Shown in pieces: positions 13,269 to 21,565 of a DNA stretch of 64,000 nucleotides. Source of the DNA: Amia ocellicauda (taxonomy: Eukaryota; Chordata; Actinopteri; Amiiformes; Amiidae); contig NC_089855.1 of NCBI RefSeq assembly GCF_036373705.1, forward strand, positions 9,296,219 through 9,360,218, written 5' to 3'. The notes below the pieces were generated by a model that saw only the letters and a program-made list of their open reading frames with translations, had not been told where the DNA came from and ran no database searches. Position 1 is the stretch's first letter. Every line of letters starts with the position of its first letter. Both the position numbers and the translations under genes were made by a program.

Positions 13269-13342
13269 CTTATTAATTACACATTGACAAGTAGGCGGTT
13301 TTATTTTAAATTAGCATAAAATCCTTCCGCCAGCAGTTTCCG
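13269..13342. repeat. 74-bp direct repeat, displaced copy
   Basis: Identical to 9462-9535. It lies between the last base of the LTR and a CR1 fragment, outside its native context. Confidence 0.9.
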
Positions 13343-13734
13343 CAGTTTTTCTGCATTACTTCATCCAGTTCTGTTCCTCCCATCGTGTAATTATAGTGGA
13401 CATTTTTGTTACCTGCATGTATTACCTTGCACTTGTCCACATTGAATTTCATCTGCCAGGTGTCGGCCCACAACTGAATATTATCCAAGTCCCTTTGAAT
13501 AAACTGCTGCCGAGATTGTATCTGCTGAGCCACCTATTTTAGTATCATCTGCAAATTTGACAAGTTTGCTGTCTATCCCAGAGTCCAGATCATTAATATA
13601 GATTAGAAAGAGCAAAGGCCCTAGTACTGATCCCTGTGGAACTCCACTAACAACCTCACTCCAGTTAGAAGCGACTCCTCTAATCGACACCCTCTGTTTC
13701 CTAGACATCAACCGGCCTGCCCAGGAGAGTGGCT
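13343..13734 (-). mobile_element. CR1 LINE RT fragment, copy 1, piece 2
   Basis: Minus-strand translation shows the reverse transcriptase core, with [20 protein letters not shown] and the catalytic FADD box ([10 protein letters not shown]), followed by the CR1-type [13 protein letters not shown] and MKFNVDKCKVIH blocks. The frame is broken by shifts. This continues piece 1 after a loss of about 88 bp relative to copy 2. Confidence 0.85.
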
Positions 13735-15029
13735 AGAGGACTAGTGGGACGATTTTCGGCCCAAAATTCCGGCCCCTTTTTAGCCTTAAAATGTTTTTTA
13801 TTGGAGAACTCTGCATAGCAACAAATTGTTTTATCCAATAGCAGAGATCTTCATTGAGGGGATGAGCCATTCAAACAACTTTTAAAGCAAACAGGTTTTG
13901 TATTGGTTATAAAGAAATTCCCGTCTCTTAGAGAAGACGGGAAAAGATGGCGACACGCTGAAAATGCGCACTACATGAGAGTGCTTTTAAAGGAGTCAAA
14001 TGGGGGATGTTTTGAACATTTTACAACTTCTGAGACCGGTAAAACTAAATAAAACTAACTTTTTAGTATTGTAAACTTTTAATTTGGCACATTGATTAGT
14101 ATTGTGCACAGTTATGACAGTGATTTGGGAGAGGGGGGCAGAAGTTTATCACGGGAATAAATGCGAGGCGGTGATGGTGCAGATGAAGACGTTTCTAGTT
14201 TATTTCCGCTGGTCAACCTATATGTCAGAATCACCTTTTCCGCATAAATAACAGATAATGTAAATTATAAATTGACACAATAGATAAATAATAAATTAGT
14301 AATAGTCCGAGATGTATTTCCACACGGCAACCCCGACCGGCCGATTTCTCCGCAATGGAGAAAGATCACATCTGCCCCGAGCCAAACACACGCGTTTACA
14401 ATCAATGCAAAGTAAGCAATGTACATGTATTATTATTGTTAGTAGTAATAGTATTTTTATTATTATTAAATATTACTGGTAGTAATAACGATAACAACAA
14501 CAATAATCTGCACATTTTTAACATGTTTTTATATTTATTCAACACGCAGCACAAGCCGACCGTCCGATTAGTTTCATTTTTGTTGTTTTGTGGTGTAATT
14601 GTGACTAGTTTATGGACAGGTGCGCTCTTTGCAAATCTTATTATATCTCTTGAACAAGTATTTGTAAACATCTGTGTTTATTTGTAATTTTAAAAGAACA
14701 TTCTGGCGATTCATATGAATATGATTTTTTTAGTGTTTATAAGCCAGGTTATTTCTGAAAACTGGGTTGTTTTGAAAATAAAAATTGCGTCTGTATAAGT
14801 TTAGTTTCTTTGCCAATGCACATTTCTGTAGTCATTTGAAAAATAAACAAGTTATGGTAGATTGAAAAATGTCAGTGTCGTATGTTTCTTGTGATATACA
14901 GGTTTCATATGATACTTATATGTATTTATGTAAAATTAAGTAATTTGCTGCGCTATGTTAAGCGCTGTGATTTTTTTGAGAGCGCTCTAGGCCTGATGCG
15001 TAGAGCTCCCCCTGTGGGCCTAGTCCTCT
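13735..15029. mobile_element. Putative non-autonomous DNA element with short inverted termini
   Basis: The segment starts AGAGGACTAG (13735-13744) and ends CTAGTCCTCT (15020-15029), a perfect 10-bp inverted match exactly where CR1 homology stops and resumes. It carries no recognisable transposase. Inside are a 9-bp-arm hairpin (13918-13943) and an imperfect self-complementary trinucleotide tract (about 14428-14512). Copy 2 keeps only the right part, from 14787 onward. No clear target-site duplication was seen, so the short terminal match could be chance. Confidence 0.4.
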
Positions 15030-15545
15030 GAGTTTTAAGATGCTCCTCTATTTTCTGTCTAATCATTTGTTCCAACATTTTACAGGTAATGTAGGGGAGA
15101 CTGATTGGTCTGTAATTTCCTGGCTCAGTTTTGTCCCCTTTCTTGTGGATTGGTGTGACATTTGCTGTCTTCCAGTCAGTTGGCTCATCCCCTGTTCTAA
15201 GTGTCATGTGGAATATTTGAGTTTGCGGCCTATAAATAATTTCCCTCATTTCTTTAAGTACTTTTGGGAATATCCCATCTGGCCCAGGTGATCTGTTTGT
15301 TTTTAATTCTGCTAGTCCCTTTAGTACCTCCTCCTCATTTACCCTGATCTCTCTTAGGGTTTGACTGGACTGATTGTCAACCTGTGGCATGTTATCTGTT
15401 TTTTCTTTTGTAAAAACCTCTGTGAAATACTCATTCAGAACATTTGCCACATTTTGTTCGTTTTCCAAGATACTTCCATTTTTGCCCTTTATCTGTTTCA
15501 CTTCCTCCTTTATTGACCTCTTGCTGTTGTATTATTGAGAACAAC
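15030..15545 (-). mobile_element. CR1 LINE RT N-terminal fragment, copy 1, piece 3
   Basis: The minus-strand frame (15501 down to about 15030) shows NVLNEYFTEVF, then NRSPGPDGIFP, then TDWKTANVTPIHKKGD and GNYRPISL, the N-terminal half of a CR1/Jockey-type reverse transcriptase. It ends at the putative insertion boundary. With 10216-10558 and 13343-13734 it forms one CR1 copy interrupted twice and missing the middle of RT. Confidence 0.85.
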
Positions 15546-16044
15546 TTATCAATATGCCTGTGATTTATCAATAGAGAACAATGATGCTGTTTATTTTCAT
15601 TAGGATCAGAAGCAGATGATTGTTCTTTGGCATCCAAGCTCCTCTGTTTGGGGCGACTGGTCCTCTGTGTTTGTAATCCCTTTACCGAGGGGTAGGACTC
15701 TTGACTGCGTTTTCTTGCGCAGCGACAGTGTGTGTAACACAGTTCCTACCTGGACAGGTACGAGTCACAGCTTCAGACACATTGTGCAAACAATCACCAG
15801 GACAGAGAGGAATGTTGATAAATACACTTTATTATACTCATCACTGTATCAGTGGCGCTTTTCTCCGTGTCTGTCTATTGCAAAACCTGCCTCATTTCAT
15901 AATCAAAGCTTTCTGTATAAAAATACAACAGTTGCATGCTTTAACACGATTCACCTGGATCTCAAATACGGGAGACAAGGATTGGCAGCAATTCAAATGG
16001 AATAGTGAATAGTGAATATAGTGATATAGGGTGCCATGTAAGAG
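15546..16044. other. Spacer between CR1 and palindrome
   Basis: Present in both duplication copies (26551-27049). The plus-strand frames of about 100-130 codons have no recognised motif and overlap each other in different frames. No gene supported. Confidence 0.4.
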
Positions 16045-16052
16045 GGGGGAGT

Positions 16053-16065
16053 TGACCTTTGACCT
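16053..16065 (-). promoter_or_regulatory. DR1 nuclear-receptor-type site
   Basis: TGACCT T TGACCT is the reverse complement of a perfect AGGTCA direct repeat with one-base spacing. Such elements are classically bound by RXR heterodimers with PPAR and by HNF4 or COUP-TF. It lies at the outer end of the left arm and has a mirror copy at 17470-17482. Binding is inferred from the motif only. Confidence 0.45.
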
Positions 16066-16225
16066 TGAACTTGACTTGAACTTGAGGCCCCTTCCTACTG
16101 GGCTTGTTCTACGTCACTGAATAATTTGCATACTAGTGGCTGCAGTTCAGGGCATTGATGGAATGTACAGTCTGGTGGGGGTCTTCAGCTGTTTCTCAAC
16201 CCCACACACACCCTCCAAAAGAGCT

Positions 16226-16234
16226 CTATTTAAG
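16226..16234 (+). promoter_or_regulatory. TATA-like element of left arm
   Basis: ctatttaag lies 70 bp upstream of the first ATG of the arm (16302). The mirror copy is at 17301-17309. Confidence 0.4.
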
Positions 16235-16301
16235 CCCTCCTGATTCTTTAGTAAAATAGCTCTTTTTGTCTGTGTGAGTGACGCAAGTCTGCCTCTTCAA
16301 C

Positions 16302-16624
16302 ATGTCTAACACTATCTACGAGAAATCCCTGAGAGGAAAACCCGGATGTGGGAGTTGGAGGATGAGACAAGTCAGGGTTACCGCTTTAAAATGGACAAGG
16401 GTTATGTCGGTGCGGAACTTTTTGAACTAGGGGATGGTGAGGATATGTCTACGCCTCTTGTAACCAGATTTGAGTATGCTGTTGAGGACTGGATGCATGT
16501 AAAGGACTGGAGAAGGGAAGGTGATGTGGATAAAGCGCTTAAAGCGCTGAAACAGTGGATCCTGAAATGGCCCCGCTGCCTCTGCAGTTTGAAACTCACG
16601 ACTGGGATAGTGCTCTATCGCTGA
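16302..16624 (+). pseudogene. Left-arm small ORF, unrecognised, frameshifted
   Basis: The first ATG (16302) opens a short frame that leaves the main frame after about 15 codons. A second ATG at 16346 opens the main frame (MWELEDETSQGYRF..., 92 codons). The main frame matches the right-arm ORF as far as KALKQW. There a 7-bp deletion relative to the right arm shifts the frame and shortens the product. I do not recognise the family. It is acidic and Trp-rich, with no signal peptide or membrane segment. Confidence 0.4.
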
Positions 16625-16709
16625 AGCACAGTAGCACTGTAATGACTATGACAGGGTGCAATAGAATTTTGTGAACTCTGCGTATTTCCTCAACATCTTA
16701 AAACCATCA

Positions 16710-17189
16710 TTATTTTATGATCATAATAATTGTCGACCAGTCCCAGGCATTGAAATACATTTCGGTAACATTCATTTTCATCCTCAGCGTCATCGAAAAA
16801 AATAGGTTTAGTATCAAGAAATAGTCAATTTTTCTTGCGTGATGGATTTTCGTAAACACAATTGTGTTGTACCCTGTCATAGTCATTACAGTGCTACTGT
16901 GCTTCAGCGATAGAGCACTATCCCAGTCGTGAGTTTCAAACTGCAGAGGCAGCGGGGCCATTTCAGGATCTCTATTCCACTGTTTCAGCGCTTTAAGCGC
17001 TTTATCCACATCACCTTCCCTTCTCCAGTCCTTTACATGCATCCAGTCCTCAACAGCATACTCAAATCTGGTTACAAGAGGCGTAGACATGACCTCACCA
17101 TCCCCTAGTTCAAAAAGTTCCGCACCGACATAACCCTTGTCCATTTTAAAGCGGTAACCCTGACTTGTCTCATCCTCCAACTCCCACAT
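16710..17189 (-). CDS. Right-arm ORF, unrecognised 159-residue protein
   Basis: An intact frame of 159 codons starting MWELEDETSQGYRF and reading convergently toward the left arm. Residues 1-105 come from the inverted repeat arm. The rest runs into the central spacer and is rich in hydrophobic and Met residues (LILNLFFSMTL). An upstream ATG at 17233-17231 lies in another frame and a TATA-like element sits at 17301-17309. No known domain or family is recognised. It may be a residual gene of a mobile or viral-like element, or a real small gene. The long version is identical in the second duplication copy. Confidence 0.35.
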   Translation of the reverse strand: MWELEDETSQGYRFKMDKGYVGAELFELGDGEVMSTPLVTRFEYAVEDWMHVKDWRREGDVDKALKALKQWNRDPEMAPLPLQFETHDWDSALSLKHSSTVMTMTGYNTIVFTKIHHARKIDYFLILNLFFSMTLRMKMNVTEMYFNAWDWSTIIMIIK

Positions 17190-17300
17190 CCGGGTTTTCC
17201 TCTCAGGGATTTCTCGTAGATAGCGTTAGACATGTTGAAGAGGCAGACTTGCGTCACTCACACAGACAAAAAGAGCTATTTTACTAAAGAATCAGGAGGG

Positions 17301-17309
17301 CTTAAATAG
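17301..17309 (-). promoter_or_regulatory. TATA-like element of right arm
   Basis: Reads ctatttaag on the minus strand, 68 bp upstream of the ATG at 17233. Mirror of 16226-16234. Confidence 0.4.
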
Positions 17310-17469
17310 AGCTCTTTTGGAGGGTGTGTGTGGGGTTGAGAAACAGCTGAAGACCCCCACCAGACTGTACATTCCATCAATGCCCTGAACTGCAGCCACT
17401 AGTATGCAAATTATTCAGTGACGTAGAACATGCCCAGTAGGAAGGGGCCTCGAGTTCAACTCAAGTTCA

Positions 17470-17482
17470 AGGTCAAAGGTCA
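17470..17482 (+). promoter_or_regulatory. DR1 nuclear-receptor-type site
   Basis: AGGTCA A AGGTCA, a perfect DR1. It is preceded by ttca, so the first half-site also reads TCAAGGTCA, the extended monomer site used by ERR/SF-1-type receptors. Function is inferred from the motif only. Confidence 0.45.
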
Positions 17483-17551
17483 AATCCCCCAAGTAGCGTG
17501 GCCCAACCAGTCTTCCTTCATGCTGAAAGGATATCTTACACTATATTACAG

Positions 17552-17743
17552 CAGTGGTTTTCAAACTGGTCTTGGAGTCCACCTGCCCTGCTGGTTTCTG
17601 TTCCAACCGAGGTCTTAAAAACTTAATTTAATGATATATTGCTTTGTTTGTTCAATTAAGAAATCAATTAAGCAATTACAACCTCGTTTTGAAGAAAAAG
17701 CAGCAGGGCTGGGGATCCTCCAGGACCGGTTTGAAAACCACTG
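17552..17743. mobile_element. hAT-like MITE, 192 bp (copy 1)
   Basis: It begins CAGTGGTTTTCAAACTGGTC and ends with the reverse complement of CAGTGGTTTTCAAACCGGTC, terminal inverted repeats of about 26 bp with two mismatches. There is no coding capacity. The 8-bp flanks (tattacag and tagtaaac) match at only five positions, so any hAT-type target duplication has decayed. The same element is at 28557-28748. Confidence 0.7.
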
Positions 17744-17817
17744 TAGTAAACAAATATAAACCACTGAAAAACAGATTCTGATACACATACTGAGACCCAC
17801 ACACTACACACTCAATA

Positions 17818-18298
17818 TGCATCTCAGTGTATACAGTGCGTCTCAGTATACAGTGTGTGCGTCTCAGTAAACAGTGCGTCACAGTGTGTGCGTCTCAGTA
17901 TACAGTGTGTGCATGTCAATAAACAGTGCATCTCAGCACACAGTGCGACACAGTGTGTGTGTCTCAGTATACAGTGTGTACGTCTCAGTAAACAGTGCGT
18001 CTCAGTACACAGTGCATCACAGTGTGTGCATCTCAGTATACAGTGCGTCACAGTGTGTGCGTCTCAGTAAACAGTGCGTCTCAGTACACAGTGCATCACA
18101 GTGTGTGCATCTCAGTATACAGTGCGTCACAGTGTGTGCGTCTCAGTAAACAGTGCGTCTCAGTACACAGTGCGTCACAGTGTGTGCGTCTCAGTAAACA
18201 GTGTGTCACAGTGTGTGCGTCTTAGTATACAGTGTGTGCGTCTCAGTAAACAGTGCGTCTCAGTACACAGTGCGTCACAGTGTGTGCGTCTCAGTATC
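17818..18298. repeat. Hierarchical minisatellite (copy 1)
   Basis: Built from three subunits: cagtgtgtgcgtctcagtaa plus one base (21 bp), cagtgcgtctcagtaca (17 bp) and cagtgcgtca (10 bp). They combine into 48-bp and 31-bp higher-order units. The array stays open in several frames (Cys-Val-Ser-rich on plus, Thr-His-Cys-rich on minus) only because the units lack stops. It lies where the last exon of the coiled-coil gene would end. The copy 2 array is about 100 bp shorter. Confidence 0.9.
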
Positions 18299-18450
18299 GA
18301 GGGTTAAGTACTCCCTGTTCAATACCGCTGGCCTGTGCCAGCTCCATTCGATCTCTCGTCTCTGCTTGTGATGACTGAGGCCTTCCTGGGTGCCCTGGGA
18401 TCTGTCTGGAAGGGCCCTGGACCGTGTATCAGACAGAATCTCCAGAAGGC
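18299..18450 (-). other. Probable 3' non-coding exon of the coiled-coil gene (copy 1)
   Basis: On the minus strand a good acceptor (pyrimidine-rich, ending ctctctcag) at 18455-18451 precedes this segment. The donor G|GTAAGGA at 18538/18537 follows the coiled-coil stop codon by 17 nt, giving an 87-bp intron in the 3' UTR. The exon runs into the minisatellite, so its end and poly(A) site are undefined. Confidence 0.4.
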
Positions 18451-18555
18451 CTGAGAGAGAAGAGTGAAAATCAAAGACCTGCAATCCAAAGTGTAATCCA
18501 AAGAGAAGTCAAAATCCAAAAATCATGAGTTCCTTACCGGGGTCAGTGTAGTCCG

Positions 18556-20094
18556 TCAGTGGGTCTGTCTGGGATTTTGAGAGATGTGTTGAACTCTCCC
18601 TCTTGCAGTTCTGGTGGGTACATAGTTGAGGTAGCGAGGTGGGATATACTGCCCGTCTATGACCAGGCCCCGTGGCTGGACACGCTGCGCAGCAGGGCGT
18701 CGGGTCTGCGACTGATGGCCGGTCCTCTCTTTAACAAGCTCTTGCTTTTTCACAGAATTAGAGCTCTGCTGAGACAACAGCTTCTGCTTTTCTTGCTCAA
18801 GACGGCGATTGAAGGCTTTCAGCTTCTCAGAGTTGTCAGTGAGCAGCTGAATCGTCTTCTGCGCAGAAATCAGTTCCTCACGTCGCACTCGATCAGCCTC
18901 AAGGGCCTTGTCCAGCCGGGAGGTGAGGTGTTGGATTTTGAGTTGATCAGCCATCTTCTCAGACTGATTTCTCTTCCTCTTGGAGAGGCCTTCCTCGCAC
19001 CTCTCACTCTTGGTCTCAGGAGCATTCTTATGCTTGCGAATGAGAGAGTTGCGCTCCTTCTCCAGAATCCTGGACTTCTCTTTCTCCCCCTGCAGCTCTG
19101 CAGCGAGGTTTTGGATCTGGACCTTATAGTTGGTCCTAGTTTGAACCAGAGCATCACTCAGCTCTTGTATTTTCAACGCATTGGACCTTTGCAAGGACTG
19201 CCATTTTTCTTTCTGAGTGGAACTGAGTTCTTTCTGCTTTTCAGCGTCTTTAGTGAGCAGCTTGATCTTTTCCTGCTCAACAGTCAATTCCTCACATCGC
19301 ACTCGCTCTGTCTCCACAGCCTTCTCGAGCTGTTCAGTGAGGTTTTGAATGTGGGCCTGATGGCTGGTCCTCTCGTCAGCTAGAGCATCAGCCAGCTCTT
19401 GCATTTTCAGTGCCTTAGACCTCTGATCAGACAGAAGTGTGTTCCTTTCTTCTTCAAGAGTGTAATTCAGTCCTTTCAGCTTCTCAGCCTCTTCAATGAG
19501 CAGCTGGATCTTCTTCTGCAATGCAGTCGATTCCTCACATTGCACTTGCTCTTCTTGCTGATGCTTTTGGAGCTGGGCAGTGAGGTGTTGGATGTTGGCT
19601 TTATCAGCCATCCTCTCTTGATGATTTCTGTTCTTCTGAGAGAGGAGTTCCTCACACCTCACTCTCGAGGTCAAGAGAGCCTTTTTCTGTTTGGAAATGA
19701 CAGAGCGCAGGTTTTCCTGAACAGCCCTGGAGTTCTCTCTCTCTTTCTGCATTTCTGTAGTGAGGTTTTGAATCTGGCCCTCAAGGCTGGTCCTCTCTTC
19801 CATTTTCTCAGAGAGCAGTGCGTGTTTTTCTTTTTCAAGACGGCAACTGATTGCTTTCTGCTTATCAGAGTCATCACTGAACAGCTGCATCGCCTTCTGG
19901 AGCTGTGCAGTGAGATGATGGATGTCCGCCATCTTCTCAGAGATCATTCCCTCATAGTTCTGCCTCGCGGCCTCCATCTCCGCAAGTTTGCTGCCCTGCG
20001 TAAGCAGTAGGTTTCGCACACTTTCGCGAAGGGCAGCATTGGATTTGTTCTGCTCCTCTTCATGTGCTCTGAGTGTCTCAACCTCATCCAACCG
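18556..20094 (-). CDS. Coiled-coil repeat protein, large exon (copy 1)
   Basis: This exon encodes 512 residues. It begins after the acceptor cccacctccacag|CGG at 20094; the first in-frame codons are CGG TTG, so there is no ATG at its start. The product is almost entirely heptad-rich and charged, with repeated blocks: IQHLTAQLQK-like at about residues 57, 107, 167, 248, 326 and 386, and RVRCEELL-like at about 143, 263, 363 and 401. The last 55 residues leave the coiled coil and form a basic tail with GLVIDGQYIPPRYLNYVPTR. There is no signal peptide or membrane segment. I do not recognise the family. It may be a cytoskeletal or scaffold-type protein, but that is a guess. The copy at 29461-30999 is identical in protein sequence. 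Confidence 0.65.
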   Translation of the reverse strand, partial: RLDEVETLRAHEEEQNKSNAALRESVRNLLLTQGSKLAEMEAARQNYEGMISEKMADIHHLTAQLQKAMQLFSDDSDKQKAISCRLEKEKHALLSEKMEERTSLEGQIQNLTTEMQKERENSRAVQENLRSVISKQKKALLTSRVRCEELLSQKNRNHQERMADKANIQHLTAQLQKHQQEEQVQCEESTALQKKIQLLIEEAEKLKGLNYTLEEERNTLLSDQRSKALKMQELADALADERTSHQAHIQNLTEQLEKAVETERVRCEELTVEQEKIKLLTKDAEKQKELSSTQKEKWQSLQRSNALKIQELSDALVQTRTNYKVQIQNLAAELQGEKEKSRILEKERNSLIRKHKNAPETKSERCEEGLSKRKRNQSEKMADQLKIQHLTSRLDKALEADRVRREELISAQKTIQLLTDNSEKLKAFNRRLEQEKQKLLSQQSSNSVKKQELVKERTGHQSQTRRPAAQRVQPRGLVIDGQYIPPRYLNYVPTRTARGRVQHISQNPRQTH

Positions 20095-20316
20095 CTGTGG
20101 AGGTGGGAAAGGATGCTTGTTTGTCAGGAGCAGGTGAGGTTAGAAGTTGTAAATGGGCTTATATAAGAAAAAATATCCCCCAAAATAAATGAATGAAATA
20201 AATGACTAATAAAAATGATAAAATAAAAAATGATAATGTACAAAATAAAGATGTAGTAAGTAATCATTTAAACAAACAATATACTCTTTCAAATAATTTT
20301 TAAAATAAAATAGTGA

Positions 20317-20319
<3 letters not shown>

Positions 20320-20358
<39 letters not shown>
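20320..20358. repeat. (GT)n microsatellite in intron
   Basis: About 19 GT units in copy 1, shortened and interrupted at 31224-31244 in copy 2. Confidence 0.95.
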
Positions 20359-20362
<4 letters not shown>

Positions 20363-21063
20363 TGTGATATGTGTGCATAAATATATAGGGCTACATTTGT
20401 GGGAATAAAGTAGATGGTCTGGTTCATCACGTTAGCCCTTAGTTAATGGTTAAAGTTAGTGAGGGAAGATGATGATTTGGTATGTGCTGAGCAGATAATA
20501 TTACAGTACATAAGATATGGGTAAATCAAAGTGTACAGCAAGCCTGATAAGTCACGCCACTAATCTTTTTGATAATACCAATAGATTTTGTAACTCTGCT
20601 GCAATCAACGTTACTATGATCTTTCCCATTCAATTTCTCATCAACTAGAACTGAGAAATGTAGTAGATTAATCCTGTTCCATTGAATTCCCTCTGGTTAG
20701 GATTCTAGCTGTATTTTTTAAAATATTTCTTACTTTTATTAGTGAAAATAAGTTGGATTTTTTTATATTTAAAGTTAATCTATTAATCTGAGACTTGATC
20801 TTATGAAATGTACCTTGACAAAGTCGACATAATACTTCTGGAGATGTCAGGGTATTACCACATTTACAGCAATATGAATTGTTATTCATAAGTCATTTTA
20901 GGAAAATACATTAATGAGTAATATAATGATATAACTTGTGTGTGTGTAAGTGAGCGTGTGTTAGACATCATCAGTGGTCCACACCCAAGCCACTTGTCAT
21001 AAGTCTACTGTGGAGGTGGGGGATGAACGATCAGCTGGTCGTATTTCAATTATGCGATGTTAC

Positions 21064-21102
21064 CTTTCTTTCTTTCCTCATTGAGATGTGGCAGCAGTCC
21101 AT
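21064..21102 (-). CDS. Coiled-coil gene, probable start exon (copy 1)
   Basis: A 50-bp exon (21113-21064) is flanked by acceptor ...ttaaag| and donor AAAG|GTAAC. An ATG at 21102-21100 gives 13 codons (MDCCHISMRKERK) and joins the large exon in phase 0, for a total of about 525 residues. An in-frame TAA lies directly upstream. A second in-frame ATG is seven codons on. The other frame of this exon (NGLLPHLNEERKK) is also open but would not join the large exon in frame. Exon choice is inferred from splice consensus, not transcripts. Confidence 0.45.
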
Positions 21103-21468
21103 TTAACTGGTACCTTTAATAAAGAAATGAATAAAGAACTCAGTTCCTTTCAAATGGTTTGCTCTCCGGAAGTGAGCCGAGAGCCCAGTGTCAATACTAC
21201 AGCCATTGTTGATTCTAAACTTGTGAAAATATTGTCACATATAATACAAATATCAGTCACATGAACATTTTTCTCAATATTATTCTTAGTCCTACTAGTA
21301 CATTTTGTTATGTTTTTATGTATCTGCTTTTGTGTATTTTTTAATACAATGATTCTCAGTTGTCTCAGACTGGCACCATAAATGTTCTATGGATTTTATT
21401 TTTAATTTAGAGAAATTGTATAAATAATACATCGAAAGCCAAAGTTACGGGAGAAGAACAGGTCTTAC

Positions 21469-21560
21469 CTTCCAGTCGCGTGTCTGCTCGGATAATAACC
21501 TGACGTCCAGAGTGAGCTGAAATAGAACTGACGTCCATTGTGACATCATCACATGGAAGG
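21469..21560 (-). other. Probable 5' exon of the coiled-coil gene (copy 1)
   Basis: The donor CTGGAAG|GTAAGAC places the exon end at 21469. The start is not defined. The exon has its own ATGs and one open frame (MMSQWTSVLF..., about 25 codons), but that frame would not join exon 2 and exon 3 together without a stop. I read it as 5' UTR or upstream ORF. Two GACGTCAG CRE-like motifs lie inside. Confidence 0.4.
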
Positions 21561-21565
21561 CCCTA

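Larger units (their letters stand above)
16045..16661 (+). repeat. Large inverted repeat, left arm (copy 1)
   Basis: About 617 bp that recur in reverse complement at 16867-17489 with few differences, separated by a 205-bp centre. From outside inward each arm contains a DR1 nuclear-receptor-type site, a TATA-like ctatttaag, an ATG 70 bp further on and an open frame. The arms are convergent. Confidence 0.9.
16867..17489 (-). repeat. Large inverted repeat, right arm (copy 1)
   Basis: Reverse complement of 16045-16661 with a few substitutions and a 7-bp insertion (aatagag) in the ORF. The outer end holds the DR1 site at 17470-17482. The 205-bp centre (16662-16866) is unique and contains a small self-complementary attattttatgatcataat-like motif. 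Confidence 0.9.

Noticed and set aside
17818..18298. CRISPR-like array
   Set aside because: Units are contiguous variants of one another with no unique spacers, in an animal genome; it is a minisatellite.
17855..18307. Cys/Val/Ser-rich and His/Cys-rich frames of 60-90 codons
   Set aside because: Products of the minisatellite, open in several frames at once on both strands.
18559..20010. Long Leu-rich plus-strand frames (274 and 203 codons)
   Set aside because: They lie exactly antisense to the coiled-coil exon. The Leu/Phe richness mirrors Glu/Lys/Gln codons on the other strand.
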